A stretch of DNA of 64,000 bases from Chitinophagales bacterium (GTDB lineage Bacteria > Bacteroidota > Bacteroidia > Chitinophagales > Saprospiraceae), in contig JAKSDI010000164.1 of assembly GCA_022360175.1 (NCBI GenBank), positions 29,917 to 93,916 on the forward strand, read 5' to 3'. A program made the translations under genes and the position numbers. The notes under the pieces are model-generated. The model did no database searches. It was given only the letters and a program-made list of their open reading frames with translations, and was not told the DNA's origin. Positions 17,131 to 25,888 of this stretch are shown here, piece after piece. How positions within the stretch are numbered: the stretch's first letter is position 1; the number at the start of each line of letters is the position of its first letter.

Positions 17131-17472
17131 ATGAAGATATATCACAACCCTCGTTGTAGTAAGAGCAGGGATACACTTTCCATACTTGAAGCACATGGAC
17201 AGGAAGCAGAAGTTATTCGTTATCTGGAAAACCCTCCTTCGAGAGAAGAACTACAAAGCATACTCCAGAAATTGGGCATGCAACCCTCAGAACTAATACG
17301 TAAAGGAGAAAAAATTTATAAGGAAGAATATAAAGGAAAAGAACTTACTGAAGAAGAATGGATGGATGCTATGCTTACTCATCCTAAATTAATAGAACGG
17401 CCCATTGTAGTACATCAGGGGAAAGCAGTGATCGGTCGTCCACCAGAGAATGTTAAACGTTTATTCGAATGA
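17131..17472 (+). CDS. arsC: Arsenate reductase ArsC family protein (glutaredoxin-coupled type)
   Basis: A 113-residue thioredoxin-fold reductase. The redox cysteine is Cys9 in HNPRCSKSR, and the arsenate-binding arginine lies in LIERPIV, followed by AVIGRPPENV. Length and order match the E. coli ArsC/YffB superfamily, which reduces arsenate to arsenite using glutathione and glutaredoxin. In organisms without glutathione the true substrate may differ, so arsenate reduction is inferred from the family. No arsenite pump or ArsR regulator is adjacent. The last four bases overlap the start of the ankyrin gene (ATGA), so the two are translationally coupled. Confidence 0.88.
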   Translation: MKIYHNPRCSKSRDTLSILEAHGQEAEVIRYLENPPSREELQSILQKLGMQPSELIRKGEKIYKEEYKGKELTEEEWMDAMLTHPKLIERPIVVHQGKAVIGRPPENVKRLFE

Positions 17473-18626
17473 TCAGGTATAGTTTTATATTACTCTTAAG
17501 TCTGATAATATGCTCTTGTGGCAGTGAGGATATCTGGAAACAACAACAATTAGATCAACGTTTGCTGGAAGCTACAGCAGATGGATTGGAAAGCATCGTC
17601 GATTCCTGTCTTCAATACGGAGCAGATATGGAAGTGCGCAATATGGAGGGAGCTACTCCTTTAATTTCAGCGGCAGTAAGGGGGCATTATAAGGTGGTTG
17701 AAAAATTGCTGGATAAAGGGGCCCAACCCAATGCCAGAAGATTTGGATATTATGGAAGTACAGCTCTAATGGAAGCAGCTGTTCGTAATGATACTTCAAT
17801 TGCCCGCATCCTTTTAGAGCATGGGGCAAATATCCATCAGCGAGATACCTTTGGTGATCCTGCTATTAATTGGGCCGCTTATTACGGACAAGTTCCTTAC
17901 ATCGCTTTGTTGATTGAGTATGGAGCTGCCTGGGATATAGAGAGCCATCACGGGACCGCTTTGGATATTGCTGCTAAAGAATGGAAGCTGGAGGTATGTG
18001 AATTCTTTATACAAAAAGGTGCTGGAAAAGAACTGGAGGAAGAGGCTATGACATTGATCGAAGCGGTGAAATCCGGCGATAGCCTGGCCGTAGCCCAATT
18101 ACTCACAGCTAATGATCCCAATCTTAAAGATCCTCTGGGAATGCCTTTATTGAGTTGGGCGGCAGCTAGAGGGCATCAGGCTATTGTACGATTATTATTA
18201 TCAAGTGGAGCGGATATTAATGCCCAGGATCGCACAGGGCAAACGGCTCTTTCTGCTGCAGCTCGTTTTGGAAAAGATGAAATTGTCGATCAACTTATTG
18301 TAGCTGGTGCTAATGTTAACCTTGCAGGTGATAAATACCAATTAAGTCCACTTATCAATGCTGCCATTACGGGGAATGCTTATATTGGAAGCCTGCTTTT
18401 AGAAAAAGGAGCAGCCATTGATCATCAGGATAAGCTCGTTGGTTACTCTGCATTGATGTATGCAGTAGCAAATGGGCATCGCGAGTTTGTTGAACTTCTG
18501 ATTCGTCATGCAGCCAATCCTTATATCAAAGGTCATGATGATACTGGTTTGTATGAATTGATCGGGCTTTCAGGGAATGAGTATATCGCTAAAATGCTCG
18601 AAGCCTATATCTTGAAGAAGCAATAG
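17469..18626 (+). CDS. Ankyrin-repeat lipoprotein
   Basis: A 385-residue protein beginning with a lipoprotein signal (LLLSLIICSC, lipid-modified Cys at about residue 16). The remainder is about ten ankyrin repeats of 33 residues, for example GATPLISAAVRGHYKVVEKL and TGQTALSAAARFGKDEIVDQL (quoted from separate repeats), with typical TPL and VxxLL signatures. A slightly degenerate repeat around KEWKLEVCEFFIQKGAG divides two blocks. It is likely a periplasmic or outer-membrane protein-interaction scaffold. It overlaps arsC by 4 bp and is followed 3 bp later by mcrC, so the three genes form an operon. Why ArsC, an ankyrin protein and an McrC homologue are grouped is unclear. Confidence 0.85.
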   Translation: MIRYSFILLLSLIICSCGSEDIWKQQQLDQRLLEATADGLESIVDSCLQYGADMEVRNMEGATPLISAAVRGHYKVVEKLLDKGAQPNARRFGYYGSTALMEAAVRNDTSIARILLEHGANIHQRDTFGDPAINWAAYYGQVPYIALLIEYGAAWDIESHHGTALDIAAKEWKLEVCEFFIQKGAGKELEEEAMTLIEAVKSGDSLAVAQLLTANDPNLKDPLGMPLLSWAAARGHQAIVRLLLSSGADINAQDRTGQTALSAAARFGKDEIVDQLIVAGANVNLAGDKYQLSPLINAAITGNAYIGSLLLEKGAAIDHQDKLVGYSALMYAVANGHREFVELLIRHAANPYIKGHDDTGLYELIGLSGNEYIAKMLEAYILKKQ

Positions 18627-18629
18627 ATA

Positions 18630-19853
18630 ATGCGCATCACCGTATACGAATATCAGACATTAAGAATAGGAGAGGAGGGTTTTACTTCTGCTCATTGGGA
18701 GGCAATGGCCATTTTTCATGAGCAGGTTTCAGATAAGTATTATTCACTAGTGAATAAAGGGGTGCGCTTTTTAAATTTTGTAGGGGTATTACAACTTGGC
18801 AATATAACTATAGAAATTTTACCCAAGTTGAAGAATGATAATACCAGTACTAAGGAAGCATGGCAAAGAGCATTGATCGATATGCTTCGAATCTGTAAAC
18901 TTTTAAGAGTGGATAGCCTGTCGAGCGCCCGACAGGCATTGAGGCCAGACGCTATATTAGAACTTTATTTCGGTATTTTTTTGGATGAAACTGAATGGCT
19001 GGTTCGGCAAGGCTTGTTAAAAGAATACTATCGTGAACAAGGAGATCTGAACACTTTAAAAGGAAGGCTATTGCATGGACACCAGCTCCGTAAAAATACA
19101 GTCCATAAAGAGCGGTTTTACACTGAATATGAAACGTACAATTATGATCACCTGTTGAATCGCATATTATACGCAGTGTTAAAACTGACTACTCATTGCC
19201 CGTTAGATCAGGTGTTATTGGCAAAAGCCCGGCGTTTATTACAGCAATTTCCTCCAGTTTCGCCTCCTGATATTAAAAATATGGAATTAGATAGTTTGAT
19301 GTTTAGTCGGAAAACAGCGCCTTATCGAACGGCAGTAGAGGCAGGGCTATTGCTACTGAAAAACTATCATCCTGCCTTAGCAGCAGGGAGCCACAATGTG
19401 TTAGCTTTATTATTTGATATGAACTTACTCTTTGAAGAGTATATATATCGTCGGTTATTTCGGTTGCAGACTCCTTCCATTAAAGTATATCGTCAGATGA
19501 GCCGTCCATTTTGGGGGCGCCGTTATCTTAGGCCGGATATAGTATTGGAGATAAACGGGATACGTTATATTATTGATACAAAATGGAAAATACCTTCTGG
19601 AAGCCAGCCAGGTATGCATGACTTGAGGCAAGTATTTACTTATATCCGTCAATTCAAAGCAAAACGCGGAATACTGCTTTATCCCGGCTTTTCTAAAAAT
19701 GAAACGACCTCACCAGTCCCGTTTACTCATCCTGACGGTGGAGATGATGATATCTTTTGCCAAATTGTACAGCTTCCTCTGATGAAGGACGGTCAGCTTA
19801 ATTTAGAAATAGGTGAGCAACTATTAACTGCAGTCACCCAAACAACCCAATAA
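18630..19853 (+). CDS. McrC-family nuclease subunit without an adjacent McrB
   Basis: A 407-residue homologue of McrC, the nuclease subunit of McrBC restriction systems that cut modified DNA. Seen: an N-terminal binding domain (VFEY-like start MRITVYEYQTL, then GNITIEILPKL), and a C-terminal PD-(D/E)XK core with RPDIVLE at about residues 306-312, the IIDTKWK strand about 12 residues later and a following DLRQVFTYI helix. The catalytic D, D and K are all present. McrC normally works with the AAA+ GTPase McrB, but no McrB homologue is adjacent. The nearest NTPase is the SF1 helicase at 22172. It begins 3 bp after the ankyrin gene. A solitary McrC may serve a different motor or be a relic. Confidence 0.82.
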   Translation: MRITVYEYQTLRIGEEGFTSAHWEAMAIFHEQVSDKYYSLVNKGVRFLNFVGVLQLGNITIEILPKLKNDNTSTKEAWQRALIDMLRICKLLRVDSLSSARQALRPDAILELYFGIFLDETEWLVRQGLLKEYYREQGDLNTLKGRLLHGHQLRKNTVHKERFYTEYETYNYDHLLNRILYAVLKLTTHCPLDQVLLAKARRLLQQFPPVSPPDIKNMELDSLMFSRKTAPYRTAVEAGLLLLKNYHPALAAGSHNVLALLFDMNLLFEEYIYRRLFRLQTPSIKVYRQMSRPFWGRRYLRPDIVLEINGIRYIIDTKWKIPSGSQPGMHDLRQVFTYIRQFKAKRGILLYPGFSKNETTSPVPFTHPDGGDDDIFCQIVQLPLMKDGQLNLEIGEQLLTAVTQTTQ

Positions 19854-19969
19854 ATTCACTTTGAGCCTATCATTCAAGAGAATTGTCCAAGAATAAAAAA
19901 AACAATACATTTGCTGCCGCAGTCATGCTGGCACTTTAGTGTTTTGTTAATACTGAAGAGAAGGGTTGA

Positions 19970-20026
19970 GACTTCATCCGAAGTCGACAGCTTTTTTGCC
20001 TAGGCAAAAAAGATACGATTTCTCCT
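19970..20026 (-). repeat. Composite REP-like repeat, inverted copy of 40743-40797
   Basis: GACTTCATCCGAAGTC (19970-19985) is followed by a perfect 22-bp palindrome centred on GCCTAGGC (19991-20012) and then ATACGATTTCTC. The complement matches 40743-40797 over the entire length, including the spacing of the two palindromes. This is an interspersed two-palindrome unit. The rest of the 19854-20110 gap shows no gene. Confidence 0.75.
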
Positions 20027-20110
20027 AAATCATTACTCTGACAGTACTCAGCTTTTTTCATTTAACAAAGTATTAGTATCTCTTATCAAAAAAATATAAA
20101 TGCAGATCCT

Positions 20111-20764
20111 ATGAAAACTGTATATCTACTTGTCGCTACTATCTTTCTTGCAACGGCCTGTAACCAAAATTCAACTAATAATAATACGACTACCTCTACT
20201 TCCACAAGCTCTACAGCTGTAACAGATGGCTTTGACCTTAGTGGATATGTAGTAGAAGATATTCCTGGTTCAGATGTTAAGTGGGTATACAAAGAAGATA
20301 CAGAGGGAATAAGGGTAGAAGAAGGAAGCCTGCTTAATGGCAAGAAACATGGCATGTGGACTACTTACGATCTTCAGGGAAACTTCCCTACGTTGGTAGC
20401 AAATTTTGCAGAGGGAAAGTATAATGGCCCTTATATGGAATATAATGAGCGAGGATATATCAAACTGAAAGCAACCTATAGGAATAATAAATTGCATGGT
20501 CCCTGGGGAAAATTCAGCTTTGGCCGCCCGGAAACAACCGCTCACTATAAGAATGGGGAATTAGATGGCACCTATCGGGAGTATGAACGAAAAAATGGTA
20601 AACTACAAAAGGAAATTAATTATAAAAATGGTGTCCAACATGGAATGTATCGTTTCTACAATTTAGACGGAGCAATAACGCTGGAATACGAATATAAAAA
20701 TGGAGAAAAAGTAGCTGGAGGAATTACTGAAGAAGGAAAAGCCAGTGGTGCTACTGAAGAATAA
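20111..20764 (+). CDS. MORN-type repeat lipoprotein
   Basis: A 217-residue lipoprotein: signal ending in LATAC (Cys at residue 17), then a Thr/Ser/Asn-rich linker of about 20 residues (positions 18-40), then five or so variant MORN repeats with the pattern G-x-x-x-G-x-W/Y/M-x-x-Y (LNGKKHGMWTTYDLQG, EGKYNGPYMEYNERG, NNKLHGPWGKFSF, NGELDGTYREYER, NGVQHGMYRFYNLDG). Such proteins form open beta-sheets on the cell surface or in the periplasm, but their ligands are mostly unknown. It is preceded by a REP-like composite and followed by the ACTG minisatellite, so it is likely transcribed alone. Confidence 0.8.
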   Translation: MKTVYLLVATIFLATACNQNSTNNNTTTSTSTSSTAVTDGFDLSGYVVEDIPGSDVKWVYKEDTEGIRVEEGSLLNGKKHGMWTTYDLQGNFPTLVANFAEGKYNGPYMEYNERGYIKLKATYRNNKLHGPWGKFSFGRPETTAHYKNGELDGTYREYERKNGKLQKEINYKNGVQHGMYRFYNLDGAITLEYEYKNGEKVAGGITEEGKASGATEE

Positions 20765-20867
20765 AGACAAAACCTGGAAGAAGGCGAAACGCAGTACAGT
20801 TCTTCATGATCTGAAATCCGAAAAGATTACGCAAAACTTCGCCTTTATTCCACTCTACCTACTAAGT

Positions 20868-21315
20868 ACTTCCCACTAGAAAACTGCAATACAGAGCACT
20901 GGACAACTACCACTGTTGAGTGAAACAAAATCCGGCAGAATAAAACGAAACCTCGTCTGGATAGGGCTCACTGCTCACTGAACAACTGAATACCGCCCAC
21001 TGAAATACTGAAAAACTGAACACTGCCCTACTACCTACTGAAATACTGGACCCACTGAGCCACTGCCTACTGAACAACTGCCTACTGTAATACTGCCCCA
21101 CTGAACACTGCCTACTGAAACCCTGAACCACTGTTGAGTAAGACAAAATCCGGCAGAATAAAATGAAACCTCGCTTGGATAGGGCTCACTGCCCACTGCC
21201 CTACTGCCCACTGAAAAACTGCCCACTGTAGTACTGAAAAACTGCCCACTGCCCTACTGCCCACTGTAATACTGGCCTACTGAACACTGCCTACTGAACA
21301 CTGCCCACTGAACGA
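20868..21315. repeat. ACTG minisatellite with 7-8 bp period and an embedded 71-bp direct repeat
   Basis: From about 20868 to 21315, ACTG recurs every 7 or 8 bp, most often as CCCACTG, CCTACTG, AATACTG or GAACACTG. The array is interrupted by two copies of a 71-bp segment (20910-20980 and 21128-21198) that start CCACTGTTGAGT and end ATAGGGCTCACTG. The period is not a multiple of three and no frame gives a plausible protein, so this is repeat DNA and not a gene. It ends a few bases before the stop of the regulator gene at 21316. Confidence 0.85.
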
Positions 21316-22053
21316 CTAATTCATCTCTTTCAAATAAGCCCTGGGAGTAAGTCCTGTGATGTCTTTAAAGACTTTATAAAACGTTGATTTATTTTTAAAG
21401 CCACATTGTATGGCAATACCAAAAAGAGTGAGGTGACTAAATTGATCATTGGTGATTTTGCGTTTTACCTCTTCAATGCGGTAATGATTGATAAACTGCT
21501 GGAAATTATAACCTGAATGCTGGTTGACTACTTGTGATAAATATTTGGTATTTGTATTTAACAGCTCAGCTACCATTTTAAGGGATAACTCAGGTTTGAG
21601 ATAGAGTTGTTCCGTTTCTATTAAGCTTCTAAGTGCATTATACAACCTGATTTCATCAATCCCTTTAAGACTGCTGGAACGATATTTTTGGTCAATAGTA
21701 AGCAGCGGTAATTTATGATCTTCAGGTACTTCACTGCCATCTACTTCGAAAGCAATAAAATTGGTGAGTTGATGATCAAGATTAAAAACGGGATGTATAA
21801 CTAGTTTGCATAAATAAGCCTCCCCATTTTTTCGATAATTCGTAATGTCTTCTTTAACAGGAACTTGCTTGTCCAGATTTTGCCGGATTCGTAAAATAGT
21901 TTCTTCTTCCGACTTAGGGCCTTGCAAAATACTGCCTGGTTTTTTGCCAATCACCTCATTTAACCCATAACCGGTAATTTTTGTAAAATCTTCGTTGACC
22001 CAGATAATTTGTCTGGCAGAATCAGTCAGAATAACGGCAATTTTTGGAACCAT
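21316..22053 (-). CDS. PAS-AraC transcriptional regulator
   Basis: A 245-residue cytoplasmic regulator. Residues 1-105 form a PAS domain of LOV-like sequence (DFTKITGYGLNEVIGKKPGS then ILQGP, with NYRKNGEAYLCKLVIHPV), but the photoactive cysteine of true LOV domains (NCRFLQ) is absent: the segment here reads GSILQG. It is therefore unlikely to be a flavin photoreceptor. Residues 140-245 contain an AraC-type double helix-turn-helix (LSLKMVAELLNTNTKYLSQ, then GIAIQCGFKNKSTFYKVFK). The ligand is unknown. It is divergent from the helicase gene with a 118-bp gap, so it may regulate it, itself or both. Confidence 0.85.
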   Translation of the reverse strand: MVPKIAVILTDSARQIIWVNEDFTKITGYGLNEVIGKKPGSILQGPKSEEETILRIRQNLDKQVPVKEDITNYRKNGEAYLCKLVIHPVFNLDHQLTNFIAFEVDGSEVPEDHKLPLLTIDQKYRSSSLKGIDEIRLYNALRSLIETEQLYLKPELSLKMVAELLNTNTKYLSQVVNQHSGYNFQQFINHYRIEEVKRKITNDQFSHLTLFGIAIQCGFKNKSTFYKVFKDITGLTPRAYLKEMN

Positions 22054-22171
22054 AATAGCTTTTATTCACTCTGCTAATATAGTGATAAGCAAAGGTTTTA
22101 CAAAGCATTAATAGAATATCAAATGAATGAATTATCTTGGTGCGATATTATAAAAGCAGATCGTGGCACTA

Positions 22172-25100
22172 ATGAATATCCCGCAGAATAATTTACAGCC
22201 TGGTACCTGGATGAAGGAAGACTGGCAAGTTTATAAGGATATAAATAAAAGTAGGTATCAATTCGTCTCTATCCAATCTCTGGATAGCAATTTTGCTGAT
22301 ACTTTCTTTTCTCATTTGCATAGAGATGCAGCTTTTGAATTAATAGCCAATGGTGTTTTTGATATTGACGAAAGTTTGAAACACCTATACTTCAAAGCTC
22401 GCATTCAGGAAAAAGCAAATGGAGTGCAATCTTTTGCTTTTGCTTATCCTATTTGCCGTAAGGCAGATGCTGGGGAAGAAACAATTGCTGCGCCACTTTT
22501 TTTATGGCAACTGAATATTGAAGCAAGCTCTAAACATAATGCCGGTTGGAAAATAAGTAGACAACCACTACATAAAATATACGCCAACCAATTGCTGCTG
22601 GATTACTGGAAGGAATATTATCAATTGGATATAGAGGAAGATATAGAGCAATTACTCAATGGGCCGTTCATTACAAAAAACAAACTGGAAGGTCTGATTC
22701 AACGAATTAAACAAGCTTTCAGTGATAAGGATGAGGCGACTATTGAAGAAGAAATAATAGATGATGCAGGCAAGCCTTCTTTTGAAATAGATACTAATGG
22801 AGTCTTTGGAGTTTTTAATGGATTGGATGCCTACGTTGTGGAAGCAAACATAAAAGAAGACGATACTGCTACGCCTAATACTTTTCATTATACCAATTTG
22901 CCCCTTTCTCCAGAGCAGGCTACAGCTTATCAGATGCTATTGGATCATCAATCAGTATGGTTAGGAGGCCCAGGAGGAAGTGGCAAAACTCATTTGGGTT
23001 TGCATAGCGTATTAAGCACTTTGCTTAATGATAAAAAAGTATTGGTGGTGTCTCGTAGCATGGGAACCCTGAGACAGTATCAGGAACGATTAGAACAACT
23101 GGGCCTCGAAAAATTATCCTATTTATTACGTGATACTCCACAGGATAAAGCCCTGTTTGTAGAATTGCTAAAAGCATCAGTAGCTACTAAAAGCCCTGAC
23201 AGAAAGTACGACGCTAAGGCTTATCGCTTTCTGACAGAAAAACTGGAACGCTTGCGTCAAAAGTTAGAGCGTAATTACCATAGCAGTAGAAAACATCTGT
23301 TTGAAGGGCACAACTGGGCAGATATGGTAGGTTTGTACCTGTCAAGTACCCGAAAGGAAGGAAAAGAACTATTGGCTACGCAGGTAAATGCCTCGGATTA
23401 TGATTTTTCAGAAGAAGAATTCGAAGCCCTTAGTGAATCTATAGCTACTTGCGTAGAATTATTTGAGCAGACACATACCCTGAAAAGCTCATTGAATAAT
23501 CTGAGCCCCGGTATTTACCTGAGAATGGAGAAAGAAGAAGCAGAAGGCTTTGTTTCCAATAAGGTAGATAGCCTAATCGAGAAAGGTAAGCGGCTGCAGT
23601 ATTGGTATATCAATCGAATTGATGCTTATGCCAGCCTTTTGACGGCTCATTATGAACAGTACTATCAGAAATATACTGGAATTTTAGTGGGCCTTAAAGA
23701 TAAGCTGGCAGATACCTTTTCTCGTTATGGCACAGAAATTGGCCATTCTACTTTGCGAAAGCTCAAGCTACAGGCTATCTTTTCTTCTGAAGCGAAGGAA
23801 AAAATAGCAGCTCTTCAATCGATCGTAGATGACTATGATAACCTTAGAGAGGATTTTACTCATGCATCCTATTTTGACTTTAATTTTCCGCTTGAAAAAG
23901 GAGGGCTTAAATTATCTGATGTACAGGAAGGATTGGAGGCTTTTGAAATAGCTTTGCAAAACTGGAGACTTCGTCAGCGCGAATTAGTGCAGGAAGAAAC
24001 TATGCGTCTTAGCTCAAAAACTGCCCATCCTCGCCTGAATTTTGAGGATCAATTGATAGAAATGGTTGATGGTTTGAATGCCTATTTTGATCAGATCAAC
24101 GAAAGTGGGCTTTATCATCTGCCATTCCATAATAAAACCCTGACCATCCCAAAACAACAGCGACTGCTGGAGGAAGTAATAGAGCAACTGGAAGAAACGC
24201 AGCGTGCTATGCCGGAATTTGAAAACTTTTATGGCTGGCAAAACAATTGGCTGCAATTAGATGAAAAGTCGCGTCGCCTCATTCGCATACTGATAAAAGT
24301 ACAGCCCAATGACTGGCTTGCAGCTTTTGAAAGCTGGTTTTATGATAATTTGCTTAGCAAACATTATGAAGCCATTTTACCACCGAGCCTGGAGGATACA
24401 TTAGCACTGGGCAACACTTATGACGAGCTTAAACCTCTGCTGACACCTCATCTATTATTAAACTGGCATAAAGAGAAAGAAACGGCTTTCAAAAAACTGA
24501 AAAGGCAAAACAAGTCTGCTTATCAGCAAATTATGAGCGGAAGCCTCCAGTCTGATAAAACATTTCGACAAATCTTTGAAAAAAGCGGCCAGGCTATTAC
24601 TGCTGCCATGCCTATATTTATGCTTAATCCTGAATTGGCAATACAATTATTTGCTTCAGTGAAAGAGCGTTTTGGCTTGATCCTGATAGATGAGGCTCAT
24701 TTGTTGTCAGATAGAGAAGCTACTTTCCTGCATAGCATTGGTGAGAAAATCTTATTGCTGGGTTATGGCGATCAGGCTGCCCCTCCTCCTGCTCAGGTGG
24801 TAGCAGAAAAACAGGGTGGTGTTTCCTGTTTTCTTAATGAAATTGTAGAAGGGCCTGCATTAAATCTATTGTATGCCATTCAGCAGTATCAAAAAGGAGT
24901 TTCATTGCCATTTCCACCAGATATGGTAGCCTTTGAGCAAATTGATGGTAGATATGATGAAGATACAGAGGTGAATGAGGAAGAAGCCTTGCGGGTCATC
25001 AGTATGTTGAATGAAATAAAACGAACGCCTCAGCGCACTTTCCCTTCAGTAGGAATTGTATGCTTTACCTATGGGCAAAGAGATTTGATTAGTTCTTATT

Positions 25101-25888
25101 TATTAGGGATTAAACAGCGTCGTTCCACGGGGGTTGAAACCATACAGCAATTGGAAAGGAATGGTATGATGGTACTCCAGTTGGAGGAATTGTCAGGTCA
25201 ACGGTTTGATATACTCATTGTCTCGAGTACATATGGTGCTATAGACCTTGATGGAAATATGACAGGACATATTCATCGTATGAGCAGGGAAAGAGCGAAT
25301 GCTTCTTTACACCTACTGATGAGCCGTGCAAGTCAGCAACTGTATTTCCTCAACTCGATCGCTGATGAGGTATTGGAAGAGTCCAGCCGTGAAAATCCAG
25401 CAGCAGCCAGCTTCTTTATGTCGGCTTATATTAAATACCTGAGAGGGATAAGCCATCAAAATGTCGAAGAAGCCTTTGCTGCTATCGAACAACTTCTAAA
25501 CTATCCTTCCCGTCATACAGATATTCAGGATTCTGCTGACACAACTTTCTTCCTGGAGGAAGTTAGAATGCGTTTATTGCCCTACCTGGGTAAAGGTACT
25601 CTTCGTGCTGCCACTGCAACAGATGGTGTGGAAGGCGCCTTACTAATTGAACCGGGCCCTACGGGAGAAACGGAAGCGGCTATCCTTCCAGATGGTTTTT
25701 TAGCCCGTTCCCCAAATACGGACTACCGATGGGAGTGTGAGCAGTTAAAAGCTTTACAGCAAAAGGATATCAGTGCGCTTGCTGCTACCTCTGCCAATTG
25801 GTGGCGTAATCCGGATCAGGAAGCCCGAAAAGCAGCAAGCAGAGTGATTCAGGGGCAACGAACTATGGTAAAGGAAGAGGAAGAGTAG
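22172..25888 (+). CDS. Large SF1 (Upf1-like) helicase / AAA-domain protein
   Basis: A 1238-residue cytoplasmic ATPase. Walker A is GGPGGSGKTHLG at about residue 264; Walker B is LILIDEAHLL at about 835. They are separated by a 560-residue insertion rich in long charged helices. Late motifs include ELSGQRFDILIVSSTYGAID and LLMSRASQQLYFL, resembling helicase motifs V and VI of the DNA2/NAM7 (Upf1-like) branch. The N-terminal 250 residues are not recognised. The ATG at 22172 is used; a GTG at 22163 is in frame. It may be a nucleic-acid motor for defence or repair. The solitary McrC gene 2.3 kb upstream lacks an NTPase partner, but linkage is inference only. Its 3' end has been copied into the tandem duplication downstream. 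Confidence 0.8.
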   Translation: MNIPQNNLQPGTWMKEDWQVYKDINKSRYQFVSIQSLDSNFADTFFSHLHRDAAFELIANGVFDIDESLKHLYFKARIQEKANGVQSFAFAYPICRKADAGEETIAAPLFLWQLNIEASSKHNAGWKISRQPLHKIYANQLLLDYWKEYYQLDIEEDIEQLLNGPFITKNKLEGLIQRIKQAFSDKDEATIEEEIIDDAGKPSFEIDTNGVFGVFNGLDAYVVEANIKEDDTATPNTFHYTNLPLSPEQATAYQMLLDHQSVWLGGPGGSGKTHLGLHSVLSTLLNDKKVLVVSRSMGTLRQYQERLEQLGLEKLSYLLRDTPQDKALFVELLKASVATKSPDRKYDAKAYRFLTEKLERLRQKLERNYHSSRKHLFEGHNWADMVGLYLSSTRKEGKELLATQVNASDYDFSEEEFEALSESIATCVELFEQTHTLKSSLNNLSPGIYLRMEKEEAEGFVSNKVDSLIEKGKRLQYWYINRIDAYASLLTAHYEQYYQKYTGILVGLKDKLADTFSRYGTEIGHSTLRKLKLQAIFSSEAKEKIAALQSIVDDYDNLREDFTHASYFDFNFPLEKGGLKLSDVQEGLEAFEIALQNWRLRQRELVQEETMRLSSKTAHPRLNFEDQLIEMVDGLNAYFDQINESGLYHLPFHNKTLTIPKQQRLLEEVIEQLEETQRAMPEFENFYGWQNNWLQLDEKSRRLIRILIKVQPNDWLAAFESWFYDNLLSKHYEAILPPSLEDTLALGNTYDELKPLLTPHLLLNWHKEKETAFKKLKRQNKSAYQQIMSGSLQSDKTFRQIFEKSGQAITAAMPIFMLNPELAIQLFASVKERFGLILIDEAHLLSDREATFLHSIGEKILLLGYGDQAAPPPAQVVAEKQGGVSCFLNEIVEGPALNLLYAIQQYQKGVSLPFPPDMVAFEQIDGRYDEDTEVNEEEALRVISMLNEIKRTPQRTFPSVGIVCFTYGQRDLISSYLLGIKQRRSTGVETIQQLERNGMMVLQLEELSGQRFDILIVSSTYGAIDLDGNMTGHIHRMSRERANASLHLLMSRASQQLYFLNSIADEVLEESSRENPAAASFFMSAYIKYLRGISHQNVEEAFAAIEQLLNYPSRHTDIQDSADTTFFLEEVRMRLLPYLGKGTLRAATATDGVEGALLIEPGPTGETEAAILPDGFLARSPNTDYRWECEQLKALQQKDISALAATSANWWRNPDQEARKAASRVIQGQRTMVKEEEE

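Noticed and set aside
17131..17472. Arsenic-resistance operon
   Set aside because: No ArsR, ArsB/Acr3 or ArsA is adjacent; ArsC stands with unrelated genes.
18630..19853. Complete McrBC restriction system
   Set aside because: Only McrC is present. Neighbouring genes are an ankyrin lipoprotein and a MORN lipoprotein, and no McrB GTPase is seen.
20907..21226. Two minus-strand open frames in the ACTG array
   Set aside because: They are translations of a 7-8 bp repeat (many Gly, Ser, Val, Gln), begin and end inside the repeat and have no upstream signals.
20868..21315. CRISPR array
   Set aside because: Units are 7-8 bp with no unique spacers of 25-40 bp and no cas genes in the window.
21316..22053. 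LOV blue-light receptor
   Set aside because: The PAS domain resembles LOV sequences, but the flavin-bonding cysteine is absent (GSILQG).
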